Origin: Gorsachius magnificus | Taxonomy: Eukaryota > Chordata > Aves > Pelecaniformes > Ardeidae | Length of the DNA stretch: 64,000 nt | Direction: 5' to 3' | NCBI GenBank assembly: GCA_034008185.1 | Contig: CM067086.1 | Coordinates: 32,695,007-32,759,006, forward strand | In this document: one piece after another, positions 27,890 through 45,460 of the stretch | How the letters are laid out: every line of letters begins with the position of its first letter | Position numbering within the stretch: position 1 is the first letter of the stretch | Translations under genes and position numbers: made by a program | Notes under the pieces: generated by a model | Told to the model about the DNA's origin: nothing | The model's input: only the letters and a program-made list of their open reading frames with translations | Databases searched by the model: none

Positions 27890-28830
27890 GTGACATTCCC
27901 TACTCTGACCTGACATTTCATTTCCCTCCAGAATGGCTGATGGATCTCCCATACAGCTCCCACACAGGCTCTCAATTATCTTATGTCTGAGTAACTGCTG
28001 CAACATCCTTTTTTTTCTGACCTCCATGAAGCAATCCAGTCACACTCACCCAAACAGCTGTCACCCATCACTTATAAACCTGCCTTTCAGTTCATGACTT
28101 TCAGTAGCACCCCTTCTTCACCTTGTTAAATGAGATACCTGTCCTTGTTTTCAAGGCCCCATGTTGCCCCCTTACTTTCTTCTTACCTCTCTGCTGTGAG
28201 ATGTCAGCTCTCACCTCTGTCAGCCCCTGATGCCAAATGTCTGCTTGTTGCATTTTCAAACAAAGGCTTTCTTGCTCTTCTTTGTGCTACCTCTCTTGCT
28301 TAAGAGTAATCTGTTATAGACAACCACAGTTTTGTCGTTTCCCGTCCAATTAGGCTGCCAGCACCAACTGTGTAGACCAAGCTAGAGCAAATTGTACCGT
28401 GGGAGCAGAATGAAGCTTTTGAGAACAAGGTGATGGCACCAAAACATAAGTAGCATGGTGGCACCAAACATTGCAGAGTGTGAAGGAATCAGTCCTGCAG
28501 TCTTGCATAGGAGGTGGCTGTTCAGACACAGTTATGCAGCTTGGGTTGTGAACTCTTTGTAGCTTTTTTTGGATAGGGCCAGTCTTTTTTCAGGTTAAAT
28601 CACTCTTCAATTTGCTATGATCTTGGGAAAGAATGTGACAAGAGGTAGGTTGTGGGTACGCTGAGACTGCTGAGCACTGACTAACATTGCCTCGATGTTC
28701 TGAGATGCACTGTCTACTCCCTCATTAGTCTCATTGAAAGTGCTTTGGAGCATAGAGCAGCTTTTCACCCTGGGTCTGTGTAGTCCCTAGCACGGTAAGG
28801 TCTTCATGACCCTTACTTCTTTGGTAGCAT
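27890..28830. repeat. Possible ancient degenerate interspersed-repeat tract
   Basis: Pyrimidine-rich text with phrases such as cttgttttcaaggccccatg and, near 28780, gtgtagtccctagcacggta recalls 3' ends of old amniote LINE/SINE families. The match is by eye and partial, with no clean borders or target duplication. Treat it as a suggestion only. Confidence 0.25.
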
Positions 28831-30843
28831 GTGTGCATCACAGTCATCTTGTCCCAGGAGCTATTTTCTTAATTTGGGAAAATCCCATATCAAGCAAATG
28901 ATCTTAACAATTGCTGACCTTGTTCAAAAGGAGAATCCTCTTGAGCCGAGAGTGATGCATTTCACAGCTGCACATGAGCATGAGAACTCTGAGCACTGAC
29001 AGCATGTCAGAGACAGTGATGATGGCCAAGGGGACAAGCGTATCCAAAACTGTTTTTTTCCTGTACATTTTAGCTGAGAGTTTGTGTTACCAGCGATGGG
29101 AGTGAAGCCCGATACATAGCACATCCATACCACATAGCCTTCAGAAACTCTTTTGGGTACAGGTATCCTTTCTGATTCTTTGCTCTTTGTCAGGGAGCTC
29201 TCAGGCTTCATGCCAAAGACCACTTTGGAGTCCCTTTCTCACTAGAAATGCAACTATAGGTTCTTTTAGCCAGGACACTTGCCATCATCCCTTAGAAAAC
29301 CAGATTATTTCGAGTTTTTTCTGTCTGCCTGCCTGAGCTGCAGCCTGAAAAGCCTGGAGCAGTGCTTTGTGCTAATTTTGCAGCATCCGTACAGAGCAGT
29401 GGGCAAATACATTAAGTTTTTTCAATTATTCAACCTGTTTACTTTAGCTCTGTATTTAGCAAGCTTGGATAAATGAAGCTGTAACTTCGTCTTCCTCCCT
29501 TCCCCTTCATCAGCAAAGTAAACAGCTGAAGAGCCACAGAAAAAGCAACACCTGTGAATCCTCCCAGGAAGCTGGAGGAAGCAGCCCCTTAGGGCAGCAG
29601 CACGCAGGATGGACAGGAAGGCTCTCGGTAGTCCCCAATGTCTCTGAACCTACCCTGCAGAAGGGCTTTCAGCCTGATCACCTCCTGCACTGCTGGCTTT
29701 GTGAATTTAGTATAAACTGATAGCTCCCTTCCCCAGTCCATGAGAGCTGAAGCACAAGACTTTAGCACAGCAGTTGCATTTACATTTGCCTATGGAGCAA
29801 TGTGAATTCACCGGAGAGAGGGTTCTTCCCTGCCCTGCTTCCAGCTGAAAGAAGTCCCATACCCTTCTCCTGTGCTCTCAGACAAGCCAGGGCTAGAGCA
29901 GATCCACGTGTCCTGATTTGTGTTACAGTGCTAGGCATTCACTGTCTTCCCTCCCAGCCTTTTCCTGGGACCAAGTGGGTGACACCTCACCGTGAAATCA
30001 GTACTGGGTCTGGATAAACCCCTGGAGGGAGGTTGACTCGGTGGTGAGATGTAAAGTGCAGGCCTGTCATCAGGGACATAAGGCTGCTCGTGAATGTTTT
30101 CATCCTAGTGTCCTGGCCCAGTCCTGCACTGGACAGTTGGAGTGCAGCCTCCGTGAATCAGTCTTGCTTTCAGTGGTTTGTTGCCACTTTTCAGTCCGTG
30201 AATAGTTGCATCCTAGTGCTCAGTAAAAGGGTTTGTTCCAATATATCTTCAAATGCTATAAAGCTTTTGGGAAGCTCAGTATATAAAGTGCAAAGACAAG
30301 CTCTGTTTAATTTTTGTTATGAGCGAGCTTGAAGCAAGTTGACATTTATGAGCTGATTTCATAGGCAAGAGAAGAACATAAGGAAGAGTCTTGCCAGTCT
30401 GAGCTTCACAATAAATTCTAAAAGACCATACTTCTATCCCGTTGATCTTGTGCAGTTTTTTTGCATGGTTTTTACATCTCTGAAGACTTCTTATAAGTTC
30501 CTAGCTATTAGTGCTCCCTGGTAACTCTGGGATAAAGAGAGCTTGTACTTTACTGATCTGAAATGCCAGCCAACTAATTGATTTAATGGTTGGTAGTGTT
30601 CAAATGCCAGAAGCGGATTCTTCCTGAAATGGTGCACCTCTGTAACAGAAGTGGAGTTAAAGGCTCCAGAGGCACAAATGTAGAGAAGAACAAATATTTA
30701 CCCTGTGTTGGACGGGAAGTGCACTGGACTGAGATTTCTGCCCTCACTACTTTAGCCCGTTGTTAGCTAATAAAAGGGATTGTTCTGACTCACAAGCAGT
30801 TAATACCATGCCAGTACAAAACCAGTGTGGAAGGGACTCTGGC

Positions 30844-30867
30844 TTTTTTTTTTTTTTTTTTTTTTTT
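30844..30867. repeat. T24 homopolymer
   Basis: Twenty-four consecutive T within intron 1. If it is a retroposon tail it would belong to a minus-strand insert extending rightwards, but the sequence after it (ggtcttgtcttccaggag) is not a family I recognise. Confidence 0.7.
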
Positions 30868-33800
30868 GGTCTTGTCTTCCAGGAGAGGAAAATTAGAAAT
30901 TGTGCAAGACACTGAGAACCGATTTCCGCTGAGCAAAAAATGAAAACTCCTACACTGAATTTACTTGCACTTCTTGTAAGTGATGGGCTGATTCATTGCC
31001 ATCATCCAAAAAGATTAATTGGTTGTCAGGAGGGTTTGTTTTCCCTGTACAATGGTTCCTAGCTCCTCTGGACAAGGAGAGGCTTTGGTGGTGAACTTCA
31101 CACTCCCAGTGGGATCCAGCCTGGGTTATGCAGGGGCTTTTACTGCTGTTCTCATTCTGAGCTGCAGCGATGGGTTTTGGGAAGTAGCTAAGAAGCAGTG
31201 ACTGAGCTCTGTGTTTCCAAGGTGCAGGGGCTGTGCCCTGGAGTTGAGAAATGCAAGTAAACTTAGAGTTTTCCTTTTCACCCTCAGTAATTCCATACAC
31301 GGCCACTAAATGGTTCTTCAGGTGGATGCTGGTAACACACAGTACGATGTAATGATACCTCCTGTTTTCAGGATGTAGTACTTCAGAAGCAGTGTGGGCT
31401 ATATGTTGTCTTTCAGCCACACCTGAAACTCAGCGGCTGCAGTTAAACCAGAACAGGACATTAGCACTGATGCCAGTGGCACTAAACTCCTTTTGTGGAG
31501 GTGGCGAAATAGTGCTGTGTCTGTAATGATTCCTTCTGAATATCCATTTAATTCCTTCAGCCTTTCCAGGAGAATTGCCCAACTCCATTGGAAAGCAAAG
31601 CCCTTCATTGTGCAGCATTGGTCTCATTAACCATCGTACCTGTAATTCTTTAGAGGTCAGTTGTTGATAGCATAACTCTTCAACACAAACCAAGCTCTTT
31701 GAACCACCCCTGTGAATGGGCTTGGAGATAAATGCTGAAAGGGTTCATCAAATGCCTTTCTTCTTTTCAAGATTGTTAGGTGGCTTCAAATGCAAAGCAA
31801 TGTGCTGTGGAGGTATGGCAGGTTAGAAGGTGAAATGGGTATGGCAAATGGTGGCTGATCTCTTAATTCAAGTTCAAACAAAAGGCACTTTGGGTGGCTT
31901 GAGATGAGGTTTGTGTAGAGGATCTCCAATCCCTAGAGCTCCTCTGCGGGGAGAGGTCAGCCATTTGTGACTACTTTTGGGCATCCTAGCAGACATTGAA
32001 GTACACCAAGGAGTAAACCAAGAGGTGTGGTATACATAGGTGAGGGCTGCAGAGCCTCACTTCCTCCATCACAGCTGAAAATTACTAATACATGTGTATA
32101 AACCTTCTGTCAGGTGCAGCCTGTAGGCACAGAAACTATTCAGTGGGCCAGGAGACTGTGTTTTGGCTTATCTGATCACAGTTGTACTTCATGAAGGACC
32201 CTTCCAACAACCCGCTTTCTTCACTAGGGTTCTTGGTGTGATCTGTCTTGTCCAGCCATGGCCTTTCTTGTGCCAAGGTGTTGACAGAGTCCAGGATTAC
32301 TTTGTAGTTACTCCCTAATTAACTGAGCACTTCCTTGTCAGCTTATATCATAGCCTTGGGCAGGAAAACAAGCTGTAACCAAGTCTGTCTCTTGGGTCTA
32401 TGTTGTGTGTGGGGAGGGTGACAAGCAAGCCACCCACAAGACCCCAGCAATTCTTTCAAGTGCTTTAAGTTGTGAAAGGAGGATTCGGAGAAGAGGGTAC
32501 CACAGAAACTGTCAGAGAGCAATAGCACCAGGAAGGGGAAAATCACATGAGACCCTGGGAGTTAATGCTGGTAATGAATTAGTGCTGAGTGCAGGGAAAC
32601 TTGGACTGGATGGTTGAGATTTGTTTCATGGCCTGCCCAGCCTTTCAGTCCAAAAACTTCAAATTAATAAGCTAATGATGGCCTAGTCTATGTGTTCAAG
32701 GAGGAAGAGAGAGATTTGTGGTGATTGTGGGTTAGCATCCTCCTTACTTGGTACAGTATATTCAGCTCCCAGGCTACCAGCGTGGAAAGGATCCCATTTT
32801 GGGACAGCTGGAGCTGCTTTATTAGTAATCCTGCTGCTTAAAAAAGCTGCGTGTGCAGCAGTTTTCTGCCTACTCTTAATAAACTATTAGTTGTAATTAG
32901 CGGAGTGCCTCACTTGTTGTTTCAGATAATTTCTTTTAAATAAAATCCTTTGCAGAGTGGAATTGGCTGTAGAATTTGTTGCAAGAATTAGCAGCAGATC
33001 TGTCTCAGTAGTCCTCTTGTGTATGGCCTTGTAGTAAGCAGGCGCTGTGGAGGGTTTGCTTTCAGGCCAGGCAGGGAATGCAGCCTGGCCGTGCAGTCCG
33101 AAGCCCAGGTGCACTCCTCTGAACACAGGACTAGCAGAAAAGCAGCACTTGCAGCTGGGTAAATTGATTTTGTTTTCCAGCTGTGCTTGATGTATTGTTT
33201 GAATATCCTGCTTTCTTTTCTGGTGACTGGAAAGGGAGTCTTCCTGTCATTTCCTCTACAACACTAGAAGAAAGCCTGGGCTAGCACCCATAGCTTACAG
33301 CTCAAGACCTCACTTTGCAGAGCATCTGTGCAGACAGCATAAAACTGTGCTTCTAGGCTGAGCTTTGTGTGCTAGCAGCTCCATCCCCTTCTTAACAGGA
33401 GCCAAACCTTTGTGGGCACATATTGACAGCAGAGCTGTGTTGAAATACTTGCTTAAAATTCATTCCCCAGCATAAATACAAGGAAGGAGGGTGCCTTGGT
33501 GGCCATGAACACTGCCTCCCTTTGAGCACGGTGGTGGTGTTCTGGAGGGGCAGTGCTCCAGTGAATTCTTTCTTTGGTTGCTTAAACCAGACCTTTCTCC
33601 TGTCAGAAAGGAGGCAAGCAGCACTGCTCTGGCTCAGTTACAGCTTCTCCGGGGCTGTTACACAAATATGGCGGTCTCTTGGCTGTGTCAGAAAGTTTAC
33701 ACTCACCCATGGAAAGCAGGGCTGCATGGAAGAGTGATTTAGCAAGGAGAGAAGTAAAGAGCATCTGGAAAGGTCAGATAAAGCTGGAATGTCACTGTCG

Positions 33801-34170
33801 CAGCCACAAGAGATAAAACTGCCCATTTATGTTTTTTAATATCTGTCATTTATGTGGTTGTGGTAGCTTCAACATTTACATTGCTAAAATTGCTCAGTGG
33901 CTGAAGTGCCTTATGACTGTTTTCTTGCAGCAAAGAGCTCTCTTGATCCACTCTCAGTGGTGTCACGGCACTGCTGCTTTCCAGGCAGAAGCATTCTTTA
34001 AGCTTAAAAATGTTGACTTGCTGTCTTGCTTCCCCAGCTTTCGGGAACATTGCCTGAGCCACTTTGGTACCAGTAAGGTACTGAATTTGGAAAGGACAGT
34101 GTAAAGAGGAAAGCTTGTTGCCTTGCAGGAGCAAAAGCAAAAGCTTGGGAGGTTCAAAGAGCACCAAAGA

Positions 34171-34192
34171 GTGTGTATGTGTGCGTGCATGC
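34171..34192. repeat. 22-bp alternating purine-pyrimidine tract
   Basis: Strict purine-pyrimidine alternation, mostly GT with one GC-rich turn (gtgcgtgcatgc). Such tracts can adopt Z-DNA. It lies about 550 bp before a second such tract. Confidence 0.6.
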
Positions 34193-34728
34193 CCATGTAA
34201 TACAGGGAGAACTAAAGGTAAGTTTGCAGTTAGCAGGACTGGGAGATACCTGAAGGAGCTAGCTGAAGAGAGTACCTCATTCGAGCTTTGGCTGCAGGAC
34301 CTCCAGCAATCACCTGGATGTTGTTTTTAGTTAACTCATGCCTGGGCAAGGGTTAATAGAGCAAACACTGAAAAAGCAGGGACTTTTCAGTCATTTCAGA
34401 AAAAGGGTGTGCATGCCTGTTAAAATAGGTATGCAGGTAGGCTTGTAGAGGTCACCCCAGCAGGAAACCTGCCTCGCATGCTGAGGCAGCAGAACAGTTA
34501 ATTGTATTTGCTTGCTTTTAGTAACATTTGTTATTCTTTTTATTATCTGACAGGTTATATTGTGGTAGAATACGAAGGTCCTATTGTTCGTACAGCACCC
34601 AGCATACAAATAGCAAGAGCTGATCTCAGTGTCGGGGATCTTGCTGGTGGAGCTGGGGTATAAAAAAAAAAGGAAGCCACAAATCATAGCTAGAAGGGAG
34701 CGGGGAGCGCAGAAAGCAATGATGAGAA

Positions 34729-34760
34729 ATGCATGCATGTATACGCAAGCGCACACGCAC
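34729..34760. repeat. Alternating purine-pyrimidine tract with two breaks
   Basis: ATGCATGCATGTATACGC is followed, after a short aag interruption, by GCGCACACGCAC. It is a Z-DNA-prone simple sequence; no function is evident. Confidence 0.6.
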
Positions 34761-36787
34761 TCCTTCATCGGGCATCCTCCATTGCGAACACTGAACAAGA
34801 GGCAGACCTGCAGCAGCGGGGTCCTGGAGATCTGTTGTGTCCAAAAATTGAGTAGAATATATGGAAAGATCCAAGGGCCAAGAAACACAGCTCTGTGTGT
34901 ACCTTCTGTGCAGTTAGCATAGAAAATTTATGGTGTGAGATTTGTATGAAGAAAATCCAGTTCATGGTATGTTTTTGTGCTATTATTTAACAGTAAGTAG
35001 TTTTCCAGCTCTGTGAAACTTCTGTAAGCCTCAAGATTAACAGAGTATTTATTTCCTCGTCTTCGGGACAGTGAGTTAGAGGTAAGTGGGAGAATAATCC
35101 CCAAGGCCTCTGCAGCTGCAGGCAAGGCAGCATGTCTGCTGCCTCAGAGCAGTGGTTTGAGCTCACGGCTGAGGAGATGGTGCTTCCTACCTGGCAGTGC
35201 ATTTCTGCCCTCCCAACTGGGGTGCTTCATGCAGGTGGGGTTTTTTTGTTTTCTTTTGTTTTTTTCTGGCTGCTCCCAGGGCCGGACTTGCACCAGAAAG
35301 ACAGCTGGCTGCTCTCAGCAGCCCTTTCCACTTTCAAAAGCTTGTTTGCTGGTGACAGGCAGCGCAGCAGGGCTTACCAGCTGCCCCAAGCCGATTGCAA
35401 CCACTAGCTGTGACTCAAGGCGTGGGGAGGAGCGGCTGTGTTGCCCAGAAGGTGGATGGGGCGAGTGGGTGGTTTCAGTAGGTTTCCTAGAATAACAAAG
35501 AGGATCCTGCGCAGACGCGTGAAGCCAAGTCAGTAAAAGTGGCTCCAAACAAGACTGCCAGGATCGCTAGACCCAGCAGAGAGCAAAAATTTCAACTCTC
35601 ACTTCTTCTTTTGCTCCCCTTGACTTTCCTGCCACGTTTCTCCAGCCTTCTCCTACCTGTCTGTCAAATCTCCTTCCAATTTACTACTTTGAAGTAAGCA
35701 GATACGATACTCCTGTGCAGTATATGCAGCAAATGCCACATAAAGCTGTTTTCTGATTATTATGTTTTGATGGATTGGTTGTTCTGTGAAGAATATAGTT
35801 TGTGAATCCCATTGGAGTTATTAAAAGCATTCATAATCCTGCTTTCTTATAAAATGGCCTAATGCATCCACCGTGGGCTGCTGGTTGTTGCTGTTCCCAT
35901 ACGCTGTTGTGCTGCTTATGGTATTATGCTTATTGGAGTTCAGGTAGGACCTGAAGGGTGCCTTGAGAAATGTCTGCACTTGTGTCTGCTACATGTGCTC
36001 TATTAACCCTTCATGGTTCATGTCCTTGAGGAGCTGAGGTGTCAGCTCTGCCACTGATGACTAATGGCAACGTTTTGCAGACTCGCCTCACTTCAGCATG
36101 TCCGAGGCCATGATGTGGTGGAGATGGCTTCAGCAGAGTTGGAGTGCTGGCTGTGGGGCTTACTTTTCCACCAAGCCCTGTGTGACTCTTGCAGCAATAA
36201 AAATATTCTCACTGATCTTGTTATCCTGGCAGGCTTTTTAATAATGCAAAGGTTAGAAGATTTGTGGTTTGCTTTTAATTTCATTTCTGTTTCTTAGAAA
36301 TGTAGACCCAGTCACCCTCTTCCATCTTCAAAATGTGCAAAGAGATGCCCAGTTGAGTTATTGTGGAATTATCCATGATTTAAAGCAGGACTTTCTGATC
36401 TGCTTTGGGCTGATGGAAAACAAAACAGAAGTGGCTTCAGAGAAGTCGTACAAGAAATAAAAGTGCAGTCTGGTAGCCTTTGAGTTTGATCTCGGGCTCT
36501 AGGTATCTTGCTTTGTTTGCTTTCCAAATATGAGAAGGAGGTTCATGGGCATCCACAACCTTCCTGACATAAGTTGCTCTCATGTGTGATGATGATGTAG
36601 CATTTGAAAGCATCTCTATTCTCATTTGCCCCTCTGGAGGAGTGAAGAAGCCTGGCTGCAAAAGGGAGCCAAATAAATGCACCTCTTCTCTCATAATACA
36701 ACGCAGGCAGTGGAATGAAGAAAGTAGTGCCAAAAGGATGTACTTCAGGATACAGGGCCCATTTTCAAATAAAACTGCTCTTATTTG

Positions 36788-36894
36788 AAAAAAAAAAAAT
36801 AACCCACTTTTATTTCTCAGAGGAATAACAATAAAAAGCAATAAAAGGTGCTTAATGACTTTTCTTTTTTTTTTTTTTTTTTTTAAAAAAAAAA
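36788..36894. repeat. A12 ... T20-A10 homopolymer cluster
   Basis: Twelve A at 36788-36799 are followed 65 bp later by twenty T and then ten A. The T/A junction repeats the arrangement at 6675-6704. It looks like slippage-prone low-complexity DNA, or tails of decayed retroposed sequences. Confidence 0.65.
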
Positions 36895-39093
36895 GCTTCC
36901 AAATCTGGAAGGAAACCAGGCCATCTTGAAAAAAGAGATCCCAGACTTTCACAATACATGCATCCGTCCAAAAGGCCATTGCCATGAAAGTATTTACAGC
37001 TGCACTATTATCCTGCTCCATCCCACAGCCCCGGCGCAGAGCAAGGCCAAAACACAGCAGTGGGAGCTCAGCAGCTGTTGAGCAATGCTTTTCCCAAGGA
37101 AAGATTCCGCTACGCTATTTGTAGTCGTGTAAGCACGAATGTGAGCAGGTCAGTCAAGGAAGCCCAGCTTCCAGACAAATAACAACAAGGCCTGATGGTC
37201 TTTGCCATTTGGGGTAATCTTTCTTTTGAAATCCTGTGCATGGTGTAAACAGTGGTGAAGCATTTCTAAATTTTTGGCATGATGTGCTTCAGTATCAGCT
37301 GAGTCCTTTCTGCTGCGGTTCCCCGACAGCCTCAGATGGGCATGACTGCTGTGGTCCACTCCACCCTCCTGCTTGGCCCATGTACGCCCAAATTTTCTCT
37401 TGCAGAGGCTTGTTAGACTCTGCCGAACTGCCTCCATGCACTAACTGAGCGGAAGACTGGCCTTACCAAAGAAAGTAAGCAGTTCTTTGCTGGGTCAGTG
37501 AGTTGAATTGGCACTGCGAGCATATCTGGCAAAGGGAGGGAGGAAAGACCTCCTTTCTTTGTGGTAGCACTGAGCTTTTGGAGCTGCTCATTTTTTGAGT
37601 AACCTCACCCTTCTATTTAAAGAGTGATTGAGGGGTTATCAGTTTGTACAAAGGAAAGGGTTTACTTGATGTCCTATTCAAACACTGTGAAATGCACTCA
37701 CTAGCACTTGGACAAACTTGTCTGCCTTAAAAGAACTAGTTGCTACCATTTACTCTTCAAATATTACTTTTGTGTCAAACAGCTTCTGCATCTCCAGGTT
37801 GGGTTCCTCGATTCATCTATTTAAGACTGTGCCACACTGAGGTGTCTGAGGTGGTTTTTGTTCACTTCTTGTGTTTTGGCCGTGGGACAGTAGCACTTCT
37901 CTCTTTCAGACCTGTTCACATGGTGCTCTTTGGAGATAATCCCTACTATCACATCTCTTGGATGAGATTGGCCCTTCCCCAGATGCCCATTGTTCAGAAC
38001 ATGGGCTGACAGACTGCAGCCACAGAAAATGTGTCTTGTCATCAGTTGTGGTGAAATTCATCTCTCTCATATGAGAGATCCTCTTATCCTGACCACTTGA
38101 GGTCAGAAGGCGTTTCCAAAAAAAGTTTAGTTTAGCCTGAATGCTGCTGGCTGTGTTGTAGTTTGGATCTCAGTCCTTCCCGCACTTCAAACTCATATTA
38201 TTACTCCAGTGGCAGTGCATAATATCACTAATTACAGAGTGGCTGTGATGTCTGTTGTTGAGGTGGCTGCCATGATCCCTCTGCCAGAGGCTCTCAAATC
38301 GTGGGACTTTGGGACTGTGCTTGGACAGTAGTGTCACTAAGTAATGCTTGCTTTTATCCTTTCTAGGACCTGCACTTCTGCTGAGACAGGTGACAGCATT
38401 GTTACTCGGAAAACATTTACTCCTCCATATGAGGCCGGGGGGGGGAAGGTGGGACAGTCATGCAAGGGAGGGAGGTCTGCTTAGCAGCAAGGCGGTGAGA
38501 ATGGAGGGAGCAGGACAGACACTGCTGGGATGTGGTTTATGTGGCTGAGGAGCTCAGTGTGCTGCCCCTCGGTGCCTGTCTAAGGGCTGCAGTGTTTGCT
38601 GGGGACGGGGCAGGCCAGAGGCAGTTGGCCTTGGAAGAACTGTCGTTTTTTTTTCTCAAGCGCCTGTCTAGAGATGAGAAGATCTGGAATGTTGTTTTCT
38701 GTTCTCCTTCATGCTATGTTGAGGTGTGGCATCTAACACCACTGGAGTTCCTAGCAATCTGAGCACTCAGCATGCCTTAAAATCAGTTTCAAGGTATTCT
38801 AAACCAAACACAAAATGTAGGGGCCTCTCCAGAAAATCAGACATGCTGGAGCCACGAAGTGACTGTCTCTCTCAGAGTCCCTCTGTCATGAGAACAACCC
38901 CGCAACTTCTTTGGATATTTAGGTACTAACGCTTGTGCTCCACAAGGACAGCGGGTGGAAAGGTGGTGACCTAACCACAGTATTGGAATCTGTGTCATGG
39001 TACCTAGCAGCACAGCTTTGGTTTTGAACTGTTGTTTGGCTTCTGGGAAGATTACTGACTGCTTTTTTTTTTTCTTTCTTTCCTCTGTTTTAG

Positions 39094-44316
<5,223 letters not shown>

Positions 44317-44436
44317 GTGAACGTTTGGCTAAGCCTGAAAGAGGCAAAATGCGAGTGCACAAAATATCCAATGTGAACAAGGCCTTGGATTTCATTGCCA
44401 GCAAAGGAGTGAAACTCGTATCTATCGGAGCAGAAG
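44317..44436 (+). CDS. ACTN1: ACTN1 exon 3 (core of first calponin-homology domain)
   Basis: This 120-bp exon completes the split Gly codon from exon 2 and reads GERLAKPERGK, then MRVHKISNVNKALDFIASKG and VKLVSIGAE, about residues 74-113. LAKPERGK with KISNVN identifies alpha-actinin-1; alpha-actinin-4 has LPKPERGK and KINNVN. It forms the middle helices of CH1, and Val105 (site of a human platelet-disorder allele) is conserved. The acceptor is unusual: a run of 17 T (44285-44301) followed by ctcttttcttattag. The donor is gaag|gtaaag. The last base begins a Glu codon finished by exon 4. Confidence 0.97.
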
Positions 44437-45344
44437 GTAAAGAAACCAGTTGATCTGTCTGGGCCCAAGCTGTGCTTAGCCGTTGCCTTTCTCTCACAGC
44501 TGCATGTCATTTCCCTTTGCGTCTCTCTAGCCCTACCATGTCCTTGTAGAATAAGCCATGGAGGAAAAAGGGGGATATATTAGGCCTTTTCTTTAAATCT
44601 TAATCTTTTAAATCCCTCCTGGATTTAAATCCCACCTTCACACCAAGCTGCCAAACCCCAACTTGGGCTTATTGGTCAGGTCCTCCTGCTTGTCTCCTGG
44701 TTCTCATGAGTTGAGGAGAACATTGAGCAGTGCCAGAAACAAATTAATTGGGATGTTTCTTTCTCAAATGAAGAAAAGTCTCCACTGAAGCATAGAAGCT
44801 GCTTGTATTTAGCTTGTTGCAGAGCATCTGGGAAAGATCCCCTGTTGCTGTAGGACATCCCATGTATCAAAGCCAAGTGCAGTCCACAGCACAGGCCAAG
44901 AACTCCAGAGGCTCCAATTTTCAGGGCTTCCAGGCTTCTTGTTGTGCACCCCAGAAAGCTGGGTGCTCTGACTGGAAGCCTGTATAATCATTGTGTAGAA
45001 GCCATTGTGTGCAGCACCAGGGTTGCCCTGAAGATGAATTTGTGGATTATGCAGGCAGCGGGGAGTTGTATAGGTTTTTTGTCTGTTCAGCAAAGATGGT
45101 GGGTGTTTTGCAGATACGTCATCTGAGACCCATAAGGGCTTGCAGGTTAGTAAGATAGTTTACTTTTTTATAAACCTTAATGACTGGTCATCTTATGCAG
45201 ATTGAGTTTTCATGACACTTGTTTTCCTCTGCTCTGGATCTGTGTGTGAGTCCTGCTATCCTGCCTGGACTCATGCTGTCATTGTTGGTGTGGAGACTCT
45301 GCTTCTGTGGTATTTCTAGGTTTGTCTTTACAGTGACCACGGAA

Positions 45345-45460
45345 AATGAGGGAAGTTTGTTATCTCCATCTTACAGATGGAAATACGTGGTTTCTCTAGG
45401 GAAACTCATGACAGAGCTGGGAAATGAGCCTGTGATACAGTTCTGGATGAGTGCTCCTCC
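45345..45460 (-). mobile_element. Candidate MIR-type SINE remnant, minus orientation
   Basis: The stretch ttatctccatcttacagatggaaa followed downstream by gacagagctgggaaatga resembles the reverse complement of the MIR core (attatccccattttacagatgagg ... ggcagagctgggattcga). The middle is deleted or diverged. MIR-family copies are rare and old in birds, which fits the poor state. Confidence 0.45.

Larger units (their letters stand above)
1..39093 (+). other. ACTN1: ACTN1 intron 1, distal part (at least 39 kb, exon 1 not in window)
   Basis: No exon with the acidic alpha-actinin N-terminus was found anywhere upstream of exon 2. Vertebrate ACTN1 is known to have a very long first intron, so I infer this whole stretch is intronic. 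Open frames occur on both strands, but none shows a recognisable protein, codon periodicity or bordering splice sites. Most of the stretch is ordinary mixed-composition sequence; the repeats and motifs that stand out are listed separately. I see no second gene, but a non-coding transcript or unrecognised enhancer cannot be excluded by eye. Confidence 0.8.

Noticed and set aside
32200..32230. CR1 LINE 3' end suggested by cccttccaac
   Set aside because: Only about ten bases agree; the CR1 terminal octamer repeat and flanking consensus are absent. The same holds for ggtctcttccaactcc near 55730.
36437..37021. 194-codon minus-strand open frame
   Set aside because: It includes translated homopolymer runs (poly-Lys, poly-Phe) and no recognisable domain.
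1..39093. ACTN1 exon 1 or promoter within the window
   Set aside because: No acidic N-terminal coding text (DYMQPEEDWDRDLLL type) and no large CpG island were seen.
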